Below are positions 1 through 6,163 of a stretch of DNA of 9,030 nt, in pieces; position 1 is the first letter of the stretch, and the number at the start of each line of letters is the position of its first letter. A program made the position numbers and the translations under genes. The stretch covers positions 1 to 9,030 of the forward strand of contig JANYGM010000090.1 in assembly GCA_025362415.1 (NCBI GenBank). The letters are read 5' to 3'. This stretch comes from a bacterium. Lineage in GTDB: Bacteria; Bacteroidota; Bacteroidia; Cytophagales; Thermonemataceae. The notes under the pieces are model-generated. The model saw only the letters and a program-made list of their open reading frames with translations, did no database searches and was not told where the DNA came from.

Positions 1-134
1 GGTGTTTCCACCTGACGACAAATGCGCTTTTAGGTTTTTCATTTTGGAGAAAATAATGATTTTTACGTTTTATTTTCTCCAAAAACTGGTATTTAAAAGC
101 TATATTTGTTGTCGGGTGGAAACACCCGACAACA
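1..134. repeat. Long foldback (palindromic) intergenic repeat, left end cut by window
   Basis: The segment folds on itself in three nested blocks. Bases 1-24 pair with 103-126 (21 of 24 match), 27-33 pair with 94-100 (GCTTTTA/TAAAAGC), and 42-56 pair perfectly with 70-84 (TTTTGGAGAAAATAA and its complement) around a 13-base loop. The right end is itself a tight hairpin (107-134). The first bases, GGTGTTTCCACC followed by TGACGACA, look like the 3' half of a matching hairpin whose 5' half lies before base 1. The architecture is therefore two short inverted hairpins joined by a long stem, as in BIME/REP-type or MITE-like intergenic elements. No credible coding potential is seen. Assignment to a known family is not possible from sequence alone. 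Confidence 0.75.
107..134. repeat. Perfect 12-bp hairpin with GAAA loop
   Basis: TGTTGTCGGGTG (107-118) pairs perfectly with CACCCGACAACA (123-134) around a GAAA tetraloop (119-122). On the + strand RNA this is a GNRA-type loop, which makes an unusually stable hairpin in such AT-rich DNA. It is not followed by a T run, so it is not a standard intrinsic terminator. It forms the right-hand tip of the larger foldback repeat and may be the recognition unit of that element (inference). Confidence 0.8.
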
Positions 135-184
135 CAAAGTATAGCACTTTTTTAGAAATTAACATTACTGGGCTATAACATTGT

Positions 185-200
185 TTGGTGTCCTCACCAA
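185..200. repeat. Small hairpin resembling the foldback repeat tip
   Basis: TTGGTG (185-190) pairs with CACCAA (195-200) around TCCT. Its core GGTG-TCCT-CACC closely echoes GGTG-TTTC-CACC at 1-12, so it may be a degraded unit of the same repeat family. It lies 16 bases before the 27-bp inverted repeat at 216-242. A chance 6-bp hairpin cannot be excluded. Confidence 0.4.
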
Positions 201-215
201 TCAACAAGACACTAT

Positions 216-242
216 TTTGCAACGGAACTTTTACAGCAACAA
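216..242 (+). mobile_element. 27-bp inverted-repeat copy 1, probable insertion-sequence end
   Basis: This 27-base sequence (beginning TTTGCAACGGAACTTTTA and ending CAGCAACAA) is matched base for base, in reverse complement, by 8893-8919. Identity stops abruptly on both sides. A 27-bp exact match is far beyond chance, and an abrupt, inverted short identity is the expected look of terminal inverted repeats of one IS family. Read this way, the element lies to the left and ends at 242, 31 bases before the regulator's ATG. The word TATTTTG at 213-219 partly overlaps this end and resembles a Bacteroidetes -7 box, so the end could supply an outward promoter. The alternative is a shared promoter/leader rather than an IS end. 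Confidence 0.65.
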
Positions 243-273
243 TGAATACAAAATATTGAAAATAAATTTCTCT

Positions 274-2151
274 ATGAAAAAATCATTACTTCTTTTTTTT
301 CTACTAAAACTATGTTTATTGCTTTTTAATCCTTGTTTGCAGGCACAAACACACCAAATAGATAGCCTTAAAAACCTTCTCAAAAGTACAAAAGAAGATA
401 CTAATCTTGTCAATATCAAAAATAAAATTGCCTATCATTTTTTTTATATTGACCCAAAAAATACCCAAAAATACGCTGATGAAGCCTATATTTTAGCTGA
501 AAAACTATCATTTCTCAAAGGAATGACAGAGGCAGAGTGTTGGCGTGGTGTGGCGTTGGAACTTACAGGAAATCTCAAAGAAGCACTTATTAAGTATAAA
601 GATGTTATTTTGATGGCACAAAAGCATAATTTTCCACTTTTTGAGATGCGAGGTTATACTTTTGCGGGTTTATGTTATATGGGTATGGGTGACTATGGGA
701 ACGCAGTAGAAAACCATCTTAAAAGCCTTTTTATAGCAGAAAATATCAAAAATGAAACTGGGCAGGCTAATGCTTATAACAATCTTTATAATGTTTATCT
801 TGCTGATGAAAAACTAGAAAAGTGCTTAGAATATGCTTTAAAAGCAGAAAAATCATACAAAAAAATCAATAATAAACCTAATTGGCTCAATACATTGAAT
901 AATTTGGGTTTGCTTTATCTTAAAAGAAAAGATACCACAAACGCTATTAAATATTTGGAAGAAACTAATCTTAATGCTGAAAAAATAGCTAATCAACGCA
1001 TTTGGGCGCAAAGTTCTATGGAACTTGGAAGGATTTGGTTAGCAAAAAAAGATTTTGAAAAAGCTACTTTATTTTTGAAAAATGCTGAAAAAATCCAAAT
1101 TGAAATCAATGATAATTATAACCTTACCTCTGTTTCTTTGCTTCTTGCAGAACTGAATTTTAGACAAAAAGATTTTATTACTGCGCAAAAATACCTTAAT
1201 TTGGCAGATTCACTTATACAAAAAAAACACGCTTTTGAACTATTGAAAGACTTTTATTATACACAAGCCCTATTTTATGAAGAAAAAAAAGATTATGAAA
1301 AAGCACTTTTTTTAACTAAAAAATACTTTTTTTTGAAGGATAGCATTCAAAGTAAAGAACGTGCAGAAAAAATAGTAAAACTAGAAGCAAAATACAATGA
1401 TGAGAAAAAAGACACACAAATAAAAATCCAACAAGCAGAAATAAAGCAGAAAACTTATACTAATTATGCTTTAATGCTACTTTCTGCACTTATTTTTATC
1501 ATTTTATTTTTGATTTATAGAAATAATCTTCAAAATAAAAAAATATTTATCAATGAAAGAAACCTCAAACAAGAAGAAAATAACCGTTTGCAAGTGGAAA
1601 ATGAACTAAAAGAAGAAGAAAATAAACGCCTTGCCACAGAAAATGACCTAAAACAACTAGAAGCCCAAAAACTCCAAGAAGGTCTGCAAATGCAACAACA
1701 ATTAAACCAAATACAACAAGAAAAATATCAACTAGATTTGGACTACAAAAACCAAGAACTTGCCAGCGCAACCCTACATATCATACAAAAAAATGAAGTT
1801 TTAGGAGAACTAAAAACAACATTAGAAAAGGAAAAACCAAATTTAGAAACCTCAAAAATTATCAAACAAATTGATAGTTCCATTAAAATTGATGATGATT
1901 GGGATAAGTTCAAAATGCACTTTGAGCTTGTGCATACAGGCTTTTTTGAGCGTTTAATCAATAATTATCCAAAACTTTCAAACAATGACTTACGTATGTG
2001 TGCTTATATGCGTATGAACCTCAATAACAAAGATATTGCACAGATTTTGCATATTTCTCCTGATAGTTTTGATAAAAATAGACAACGCCTACGCAAAAAA
2101 TTAGAACTGGAAGCAGGCGCAAATTTAGTAAGGTTTATGATAGAAGTGTAG
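274..2151 (+). CDS. Membrane-anchored TPR regulator with C-terminal LuxR-like HTH
   Basis: A 625-aa protein, probably a signal-sensing transcription regulator. An N-terminal signal peptide (residues 1-24, MKKSLLLFFLL..., likely cut after LQA) leads into TPR-like helical repeats (about 30-390). One transmembrane helix follows at about 398-415 (YALMLLSALIFIILFLIY), then a cytoplasmic coiled coil with three tandem 14-residue repeats (431-472). The C-terminal HTH (about 568-612) contains NNKDIAQILHISPDSFDKNR, the form found in Bacteroidetes TPR-HTH and Y_Y_Y regulators. Topology implies external TPRs, a coiled-coil stalk and an internal DNA-binding head. The ATG at 274 is chosen over an in-frame TTG at 181 because it begins the signal peptide and the upstream stretch lies in repeat sequence. 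Ligand and targets are unknown. No receiver or kinase domain is seen. Confidence 0.85.
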   Translation: MKKSLLLFFLLKLCLLLFNPCLQAQTHQIDSLKNLLKSTKEDTNLVNIKNKIAYHFFYIDPKNTQKYADEAYILAEKLSFLKGMTEAECWRGVALELTGNLKEALIKYKDVILMAQKHNFPLFEMRGYTFAGLCYMGMGDYGNAVENHLKSLFIAENIKNETGQANAYNNLYNVYLADEKLEKCLEYALKAEKSYKKINNKPNWLNTLNNLGLLYLKRKDTTNAIKYLEETNLNAEKIANQRIWAQSSMELGRIWLAKKDFEKATLFLKNAEKIQIEINDNYNLTSVSLLLAELNFRQKDFITAQKYLNLADSLIQKKHAFELLKDFYYTQALFYEEKKDYEKALFLTKKYFFLKDSIQSKERAEKIVKLEAKYNDEKKDTQIKIQQAEIKQKTYTNYALMLLSALIFIILFLIYRNNLQNKKIFINERNLKQEENNRLQVENELKEEENKRLATENDLKQLEAQKLQEGLQMQQQLNQIQQEKYQLDLDYKNQELASATLHIIQKNEVLGELKTTLEKEKPNLETSKIIKQIDSSIKIDDDWDKFKMHFELVHTGFFERLINNYPKLSNNDLRMCAYMRMNLNNKDIAQILHISPDSFDKNRQRLRKKLELEAGANLVRFMIEV

Positions 2152-2155
2152 ATTT

Positions 2156-2182
2156 TAGTGTGTAGTGAAATAGTGAGTAGTG
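2156..2182. repeat. Degenerate TAGTG heptamer array after the regulator gene
   Basis: TAGTG occurs at 2156, 2163, 2171 and 2178, spaced 7, 8 and 7 bases apart, starting just after the stop codon at 2151. It resembles the short tandem heptamer repeats described from filamentous cyanobacteria and seen between genes in other bacteria. No terminator hairpin was found in the 127-bp gap to the next gene. Confidence 0.5.
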
Positions 2183-2231
2183 TTGAGTGAACAAAAAACA
2201 AAATTTCTAATTAAAAACTACAATTTTTGTG

Positions 2232-2239
2232 TATGTTTG
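2232..2239 (+). promoter_or_regulatory. Candidate -7 promoter box for pyrophosphatase
   Basis: TATGTTTG matches the Bacteroidetes -7 consensus TAnnTTTG exactly, 39 bases before the ATG at 2279. No TTTG is present at the usual -33 distance (the bases there read ATTA), so the promoter is only half supported. It predicts a leader of roughly 30 bases. Confidence 0.4.
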
Positions 2240-2278
2240 TAACAGAAAACAGAAAAATAATCTAAAAAACACTAAAAT

Positions 2279-2818
2279 ATGTCAGATAAAATAACTGAAA
2301 AAACAGAAACCAAGCCAGATTTTACGCTTGATGCCATTGTGGAGATACCAAAAGGGAGCAGAAATAAATATGAATTTGATTATGAAAAGAAAATGATGCG
2401 TTATGACCGTATGATTTTTTCTTCTATGCACTATCCAACAGATTATGGCTTTTTCCCAGAAACACTTGCGCGTGACGGAGATGCCCTAGATGCGCTTGTA
2501 CTCGTTACAGAGCCTACTTTTCCTGGTTGTATTATTGAGGTGCGTCCTATTGGACTTTTCAAAATGCACGACGACAAAGGACCTGATGAGAAAATTCTTT
2601 GTGTGCCTGTGAGCGACCCTATTTGGAATCATATTTATGATTTATCAGAGGTTTCTCCACATTTGAAACTAGAAATTGAACATTTTTTCCAAGTTTATAA
2701 AGATTTGGAGAAGAAAAAAGTTGATGTAGAAGGTTGGGACGATAGCGCAGCCGCTTATCAAGCCATCAAAGATGCACAACAACTTTATATGGAAAGTAAA
2801 TGGAAATCAAAAAAATAA
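2279..2818 (+). CDS. ppa: Inorganic pyrophosphatase, soluble family I
   Basis: A 179-aa cytoplasmic enzyme that hydrolyses pyrophosphate to two phosphates with Mg2+, pulling biosynthetic reactions forward. Its length fits family I. Residues matching the known E. coli active site are visible: E22, K30 and E32 in EIPKGSRNKYE; R44; Y56 in the DYGF motif; D66, D68 and D71 in DGDALDALV; D98, D103 and K105 in DDKGPDEKI; and Y140-K141 in FFQVYKDLE. The signature position usually filled by Pro or Glu (DGDP/E) is Ala69 here; all metal-binding Asp residues are kept, so activity is expected. The ATG at 2279 gives a normal N terminus and follows a -7 type promoter word. It sits alone between short tandem arrays, 127 bp after the regulator and 123 bp before the WD40 gene. 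Confidence 0.96.
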   Translation: MSDKITEKTETKPDFTLDAIVEIPKGSRNKYEFDYEKKMMRYDRMIFSSMHYPTDYGFFPETLARDGDALDALVLVTEPTFPGCIIEVRPIGLFKMHDDKGPDEKILCVPVSDPIWNHIYDLSEVSPHLKLEIEHFFQVYKDLEKKKVDVEGWDDSAAAYQAIKDAQQLYMESKWKSKK

Positions 2819-2822
2819 CTTT

Positions 2823-2864
2823 AATTGTGAATTTTAAATTGTGAATTGTGAATTGTGAATTGTG
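2823..2864. repeat. AATTGTG heptamer tandem repeat
   Basis: Four perfect head-to-tail copies of AATTGTG occupy 2837-2864 and a fifth copy lies just upstream at 2823-2829, separated by ATTTTAA. The array begins five bases after the pyrophosphatase stop codon. Perfect short units like this are prone to slippage, so copy number may differ between strains. No coding role is apparent. Confidence 0.85.
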
Positions 2865-2889
2865 AATGAATATATTTTTTAAAACATTG

Positions 2890-2901
2890 ATTACCAATAC
2901 T
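2890..2901 (+). promoter_or_regulatory. Shared upstream 12-mer, copy 1
   Basis: ATTACCAATACT occurs here, 40 bases before the WD40 start, and again at 4078-4089, 16 bases before the next gene's start. The following TTTG (2901-2904) could be part of a promoter, but no convincing -33/-7 pair was found. One repeated 12-mer in a sequence this AT-rich can be coincidence. Confidence 0.25.
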
Positions 2902-2941
2902 TTGTGTTTATTTATAATTAAAATTTACAAGTTTTTATAAA

Positions 2942-3994
2942 ATGATTTTACCCAAAAACTTACCTAAAATTACAGTACAAAAGATAGAAACCCTTGCAGG
3001 GCATCAGGATTGCGTTTATTCTTTGGAAAAACTCCCAGAAAAGCATTTGTTTTTCTCTTCTGGTGGTGATGGAAAAATAGCACTTTGGAATTTGAAAAAT
3101 CCAGAATTAGGGCGTTTGGTGGCACAAATCCCTAGTTCTGTATATGCTATGCGCTACTTCACACAGGAAAATGCGTTAATAGTTGGACAAAATTTTGAAG
3201 GTTTACAGATGATTTATTTTGAAAATAATTTTGATGAAAATTCAGAAGATAATTATATTCCAAATAAAGAAAAAAACAAATCTCTCAAAATCACTAAAAG
3301 CCAAATTTTTGATATACAAATAGTTCATAATCAAGAAGATAATCAAGATAAAACACAAAATAATTATTGCGCTTTTGTGGCGCAAGGTGATGGCGTTCTG
3401 ACTATTGTAGATTTAGCTACTTTTGCAGTTAAAAAACATATTCAAATTTCTACCAAAAGCCTAAGAAAAATTGCCATAAATCCTCAAAATAATGAGTTTG
3501 CAGTAGCCAGCAGCGACAATTTTATACATATTTTTGATTTGCAAACACTACAACTCAAACAAGAAATAGAGGCGCATATTAGTTCTGTTTTTTCTTTATG
3601 TTATTTCTCTAATAATCAAGATAATAATAAAAATAATAGTAATTTATTGATTTCTGGAAGCAGAGATGCCCATCTTAAAATTTGGGAGAAAAATAAAGAA
3701 AACAACTCTTATCAACTCAAAACAGATATTATAGCGCATCTTTTTGCTATCAACGATATTGATTTTTCTTATTGTGGCAACTATTTTGCTACTTGCAGTA
3801 TGGATAAATCTATCAAAATATGGGATTCTATGACTTTCAGCCTGCTAAAAGTGATAGACAAAGCACGCAACGCAAGCCACGCCACCAGCGTAAATAAAAT
3901 TTTATGGTCTGATTATCAAAATGATAGCCAAGATTATCTAATTTCTGCAAGTGATGACAAATTTATCTCCGTTTGGGGGATAAATTTTGAATAA
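2942..3994 (+). CDS. WD40 repeat beta-propeller protein
   Basis: A 350-aa protein made almost wholly of WD40 repeats, with no signal peptide or membrane segment, so probably a cytoplasmic scaffold or interaction protein. Seven blades can be traced at about 19-50 (GH...ALW), 63-93, 118-160, 170-203 (ending IHIFD), 211-249 (AH...LKIW), 264-298 (AH...IKIWD) and 312-346 (SH...ISVW), enough for one closed seven-blade propeller. Blades 1, 5, 6 and 7 keep the His and Trp-type signature; 2 and 3 are degenerate. Asn/Asp/Lys-rich inserts (about 94-116, 130-141 and 224-234) look like surface loops. Blade 7's final strand ends at the C terminus. Start: ATG at 2942, just before the propeller. Partners are unknown; neighbours give no functional link. 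The fold call is secure, the role is not. Confidence 0.9.
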   Translation: MILPKNLPKITVQKIETLAGHQDCVYSLEKLPEKHLFFSSGGDGKIALWNLKNPELGRLVAQIPSSVYAMRYFTQENALIVGQNFEGLQMIYFENNFDENSEDNYIPNKEKNKSLKITKSQIFDIQIVHNQEDNQDKTQNNYCAFVAQGDGVLTIVDLATFAVKKHIQISTKSLRKIAINPQNNEFAVASSDNFIHIFDLQTLQLKQEIEAHISSVFSLCYFSNNQDNNKNNSNLLISGSRDAHLKIWEKNKENNSYQLKTDIIAHLFAINDIDFSYCGNYFATCSMDKSIKIWDSMTFSLLKVIDKARNASHATSVNKILWSDYQNDSQDYLISASDDKFISVWGINFE

Positions 3995-4012
3995 CTACCC
4001 AAAATTAATTCC

Positions 4013-4045
4013 TAAAATCCTAAAATCTTATAATCTTAAAAATCC
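4013..4045. repeat. TAAAATCY octamer array after the WD40 gene
   Basis: Four near-identical units follow one another: TAAAATCC (4013-4020), TAAAATCT (4021-4028), TATAATCT (4029-4036) and TAAAAATCC (4037-4045, one base longer). They start 19 bases after the WD40 stop codon. This is the third short tandem array placed directly downstream of a gene in the window. No terminator-like hairpin is evident in the 111-bp gap. Confidence 0.6.
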
Positions 4046-4077
4046 TAGTCCGTTTTTTGCTTAGATTTGTGAGAATA

Positions 4078-4089
4078 ATTACCAATACT
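4078..4089 (+). promoter_or_regulatory. Shared upstream 12-mer, copy 2
   Basis: Second exact copy of ATTACCAATACT, 16 bases before the ATG at 4106. A TTTG word lies just upstream at 4066-4069. Function, if any, is unknown; the pairing with copy 1 is the only support. Confidence 0.25.
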
Positions 4090-4105
4090 AATATCAATTA
4101 TTAAG

Positions 4106-5869
4106 ATGCAAAACCTTCTTAAAATCACTTTTATATGCCTTTTGCTGCTATTTAGTAGCACTATTTTAAAAGCACAATTTAATTTTACAGAAAATAATTA
4201 TCCTGCTACTGCCACAGAAATCAAAGGTTGTGCGCCTTTTACGGTTACTTTTACCAAATGTGCCACCTGCGGAACTGTTGTCTATCAGTTTGCAGATAAT
4301 TTGCCTATTGCTGGGACAAATGTAAGCACTTTTACTTATCCAAATCCTGGTTTGTATTCTGTAACAATGTTTTATGATGCTGGTGTAGGGCAAAGTGGAA
4401 GTATCAAAAAAACTAATTATGTGCGTGTGCTTCCTACACCTGCTTTGAGCCTTACACTTGTGCGTTGCGCAGGGAAACAAGTAGTTTTAACCGTTCAAAA
4501 TGTGGGTTATGATAGTTATGAGGCTGATTTTGGCGACCAAACGCCAGCAGTTTTTACGCCTATTGTGGCTAATGTTCCTTTTACAAAAATTTATCCTACA
4601 ATCACAAATCCGCTAGGTCCAGTTTATACTGTAAAAGTAAGTGGAACGTACAATATTGGTAGAATAGATGGCGCAAGATGCAGGAAAGATAGTATTATGA
4701 CTATTCGGACTTATCAAACGCTCACGGAACTTAATACTGCTAATGAAATTGGTATGCAAACAGCAAGCACCAGCAAGCCAAAAAGCATTTGTGATGGCGT
4801 TATTGACCTAAATTTTAGTGGCTTTAAAAAGGATTTGCTTTTTGAATTGTTTGTTTCTGAAGATAACGCACCACGAACATTACTTAAAACGTGGCAAGAT
4901 ACAACCTCTGTAGCTATTACACGTAGTTTTTCTAAGTTAAATACACTTTTGAAAAGTTATGATTTTTATTTGAAAATAACGGACAAATGTAACAATACAA
5001 TCACGCTATCCAGTAGTATTGGTGCAACTACAACCGCTCCATTAGAAGTTAAAAAATTAAATTCAACCATTGAAAATAATAAAATAAAACTCTCTTGGGA
5101 CGCAACAGGAAGCAGTTTTGATGATTTGAAAACCTATCAAATCCTAAAAAATAACGTAAAAACACAAACAACAACAAATATTACTTTTGAAGAAGATTTT
5201 ATTACTAACAATGTGGGTAATAATTCTAGTAATAATATTTCAAATTGTTATAAAATTACGAATGTAGCAACTTGTGGCTTTGTGGCTTTGTTTTCTGGCG
5301 CAACTTGTCCTATTATTTTGAATGTAAGCACAAGTTCGCAAGATGTACTTTCTGCTAGAATACTCACTTGGACAGCTTACAAAAATTCTGATAATAATAC
5401 TATTTCTTATAAATTGCAGAAAATCAACAATTTAGGAGTTGTTTATGAAGAGATTTCTGTGGGAAAGGCTTTGACTTATACAGACAATCTACCAGATTTG
5501 GAAAATCAAATCATCACTTATAAGGTAATTGGCACAACTTCTAACGCAACTACACCATTTGTAAGTAGTTCTAATACAGTTTTTGTTGAAAGAAAGTACA
5601 AAATGCAGTTTCCAACGGCATTCACACCCAATAATGATAATTTGAATGATACTTTTGAGCCAAAAGGTTTTTTTGTAAAGACTTTTTCAATGCTTATTTT
5701 TGACGAAAATAATCAGAAAATTTTTGATACAAAATTATTTTCAGAAGGCTGGAACGGTGAAAGAAATGGTATACAGATGCCCCCAAGTGTGTATGTGTAT
5801 GTATGTGAGATAGAAGATTATTTAGGGAATTTGTTTACTTACAAGGGAACGCTGACGCTGATAAGATAA
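4106..5869 (+). CDS. Secreted protein with PKD-like, FnIII-like and T9SS type B sorting domains
   Basis: A 587-aa exported protein. Residues 1-23 form a signal peptide (MQNLLKITFICLLLLFSSTI..., cut after LKA). Residues about 38-110 resemble a PKD domain (GCAPFTVTF near the start, FTYPNPGLYSVTMFY near the end). Two fibronectin III-like beta regions may span about 311-405 (IKLSWDA, YQILKNN) and 412-495 (ARILTWTAY, YKLQKI). The last ~86 residues are the clearest part: FPTAFTPNNDNLNDTF, then FSMLIFDENNQKIFDT, GWNG and the terminal YKGTLTLIR, matching the gliding-motility-associated C-terminal domain (T9SS type B sorting signal). It should cross the outer membrane through the type IX system and be released or surface-bound. 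No catalytic domain is seen, so an adhesive or structural role is inferred. Cysteines (42, 52, 55 and others) may form disulfides. Confidence 0.9.
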   Translation: MQNLLKITFICLLLLFSSTILKAQFNFTENNYPATATEIKGCAPFTVTFTKCATCGTVVYQFADNLPIAGTNVSTFTYPNPGLYSVTMFYDAGVGQSGSIKKTNYVRVLPTPALSLTLVRCAGKQVVLTVQNVGYDSYEADFGDQTPAVFTPIVANVPFTKIYPTITNPLGPVYTVKVSGTYNIGRIDGARCRKDSIMTIRTYQTLTELNTANEIGMQTASTSKPKSICDGVIDLNFSGFKKDLLFELFVSEDNAPRTLLKTWQDTTSVAITRSFSKLNTLLKSYDFYLKITDKCNNTITLSSSIGATTTAPLEVKKLNSTIENNKIKLSWDATGSSFDDLKTYQILKNNVKTQTTTNITFEEDFITNNVGNNSSNNISNCYKITNVATCGFVALFSGATCPIILNVSTSSQDVLSARILTWTAYKNSDNNTISYKLQKINNLGVVYEEISVGKALTYTDNLPDLENQIITYKVIGTTSNATTPFVSSSNTVFVERKYKMQFPTAFTPNNDNLNDTFEPKGFFVKTFSMLIFDENNQKIFDTKLFSEGWNGERNGIQMPPSVYVYVCEIEDYLGNLFTYKGTLTLIR

Positions 5870-5892
5870 ATCTAAGGAGAAATACGAATGTA

Positions 5893-5940
5893 AATAAAAA
5901 AACTACCTTCTCAAAACCTTGAGAAGGTAGTTTTTTTATT
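5893..5940. terminator. Strong bidirectional intrinsic terminator
   Basis: A perfect 14-bp stem, AACTACCTTCTCAA (5901-5914) with TTGAGAAGGTAGTT (5919-5932), encloses the loop AACC. Seven A's (5896-5902) precede and seven T's (5931-5937) follow, and pairing can extend to 5893/5940, so it reads as a hairpin with a U tail on both strands. It lies 23 bases after the secreted-protein stop and can also stop leftward transcripts running past the convergent aconitase gene. Confidence 0.93.
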
Positions 5941-5976
5941 ATACTTTGAATGGGAAGAATTTCGGAAAACAAATTT

Positions 5977-6025
5977 TGTATTCGTTCCAGAGGAACGGCA
6001 CTAGCAAGAGCTAGTTTTATAGAAA
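5977..6025 (+). repeat. Hairpin unit 1 (+ orientation)
   Basis: TGTATT (5977-5982), then stem CGTTCC/GGAACG around AGA (5983-5997), then a second stem ACTAGC/GCTAGT around AAGA (6000-6015), then TTTATAGAAA. Its stem differs from the other units at two pairs while staying fully paired. Confidence 0.8.
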
Positions 6026-6037
6026 CATCATTGTATT

Positions 6038-6074
6038 TGTATTAAAGCTCCAGCGGAGCGGCATATTTATAAAA
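6038..6074 (+). repeat. Hairpin unit 2 (+ orientation)
   Basis: TGTATT (6038-6043), then stem GCTCC/GGAGC around AGC (6047-6059), then GGCATATTTATA. Bases 6046-6061 are perfectly complementary to 6091-6106 of unit 3, so units 2 and 3 together can form a 16-bp cruciform arm. Confidence 0.8.
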
Positions 6075-6113
6075 CTAGCACTTGCTAGTACCGCTCCGCT
6101 GGAGCTAAATACA
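6074..6113 (-). repeat. Hairpin unit 3 (- orientation)
   Basis: Read on the minus strand: TGTATT (6113-6108), stem GCTCC/GGAGC around AGC (6105-6093), then a second hairpin ACTAGCA/TGCTAGT (6089-6074). Apart from the recoded first stem it is close to unit 1, giving an inverted long-type unit. Confidence 0.8.
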
Positions 6114-6129
6114 TTTTTGACCTATTTTT

Positions 6130-6163
6130 CTATAAATATGCCAGTCCGCTGGACTTCAATACA
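6130..6163 (-). repeat. Hairpin unit 4 (- orientation)
   Basis: Read on the minus strand: TGTATT (6163-6158), stem AGTCC/GGACT around AGC (6155-6143), then GGCATATTTATAG (6142-6130). It is the short type, with a third version of the stem sequence. Confidence 0.8.

Noticed and set aside
2..169. Open frame across the foldback repeat
   Set aside because: It is 55 codons with no protein-like features, in palindromic sequence; openness here is a by-product of the repeat.
181..273. In-frame upstream extension of the regulator from TTG at 181
   Set aside because: It would bury the signal peptide behind 31 residues and its codons lie in the hairpin and 27-bp repeat region. The ATG at 274 is a better start.
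1564..1771. Minus-strand open frame opposite the regulator's coiled coil
   Set aside because: The Glu/Lys-rich coiled-coil coding strand yields a Val/Leu/Phe-rich antisense frame; composition artefact.
5873..5893. AAGGAG followed 8 bases later by ATG-TAA, just after the secreted-protein stop
   Set aside because: It looks like a Shine-Dalgarno with a one-codon ORF, but Bacteroidetes seldom use Shine-Dalgarno sequences and the site runs straight into the terminator stem. Most likely chance.
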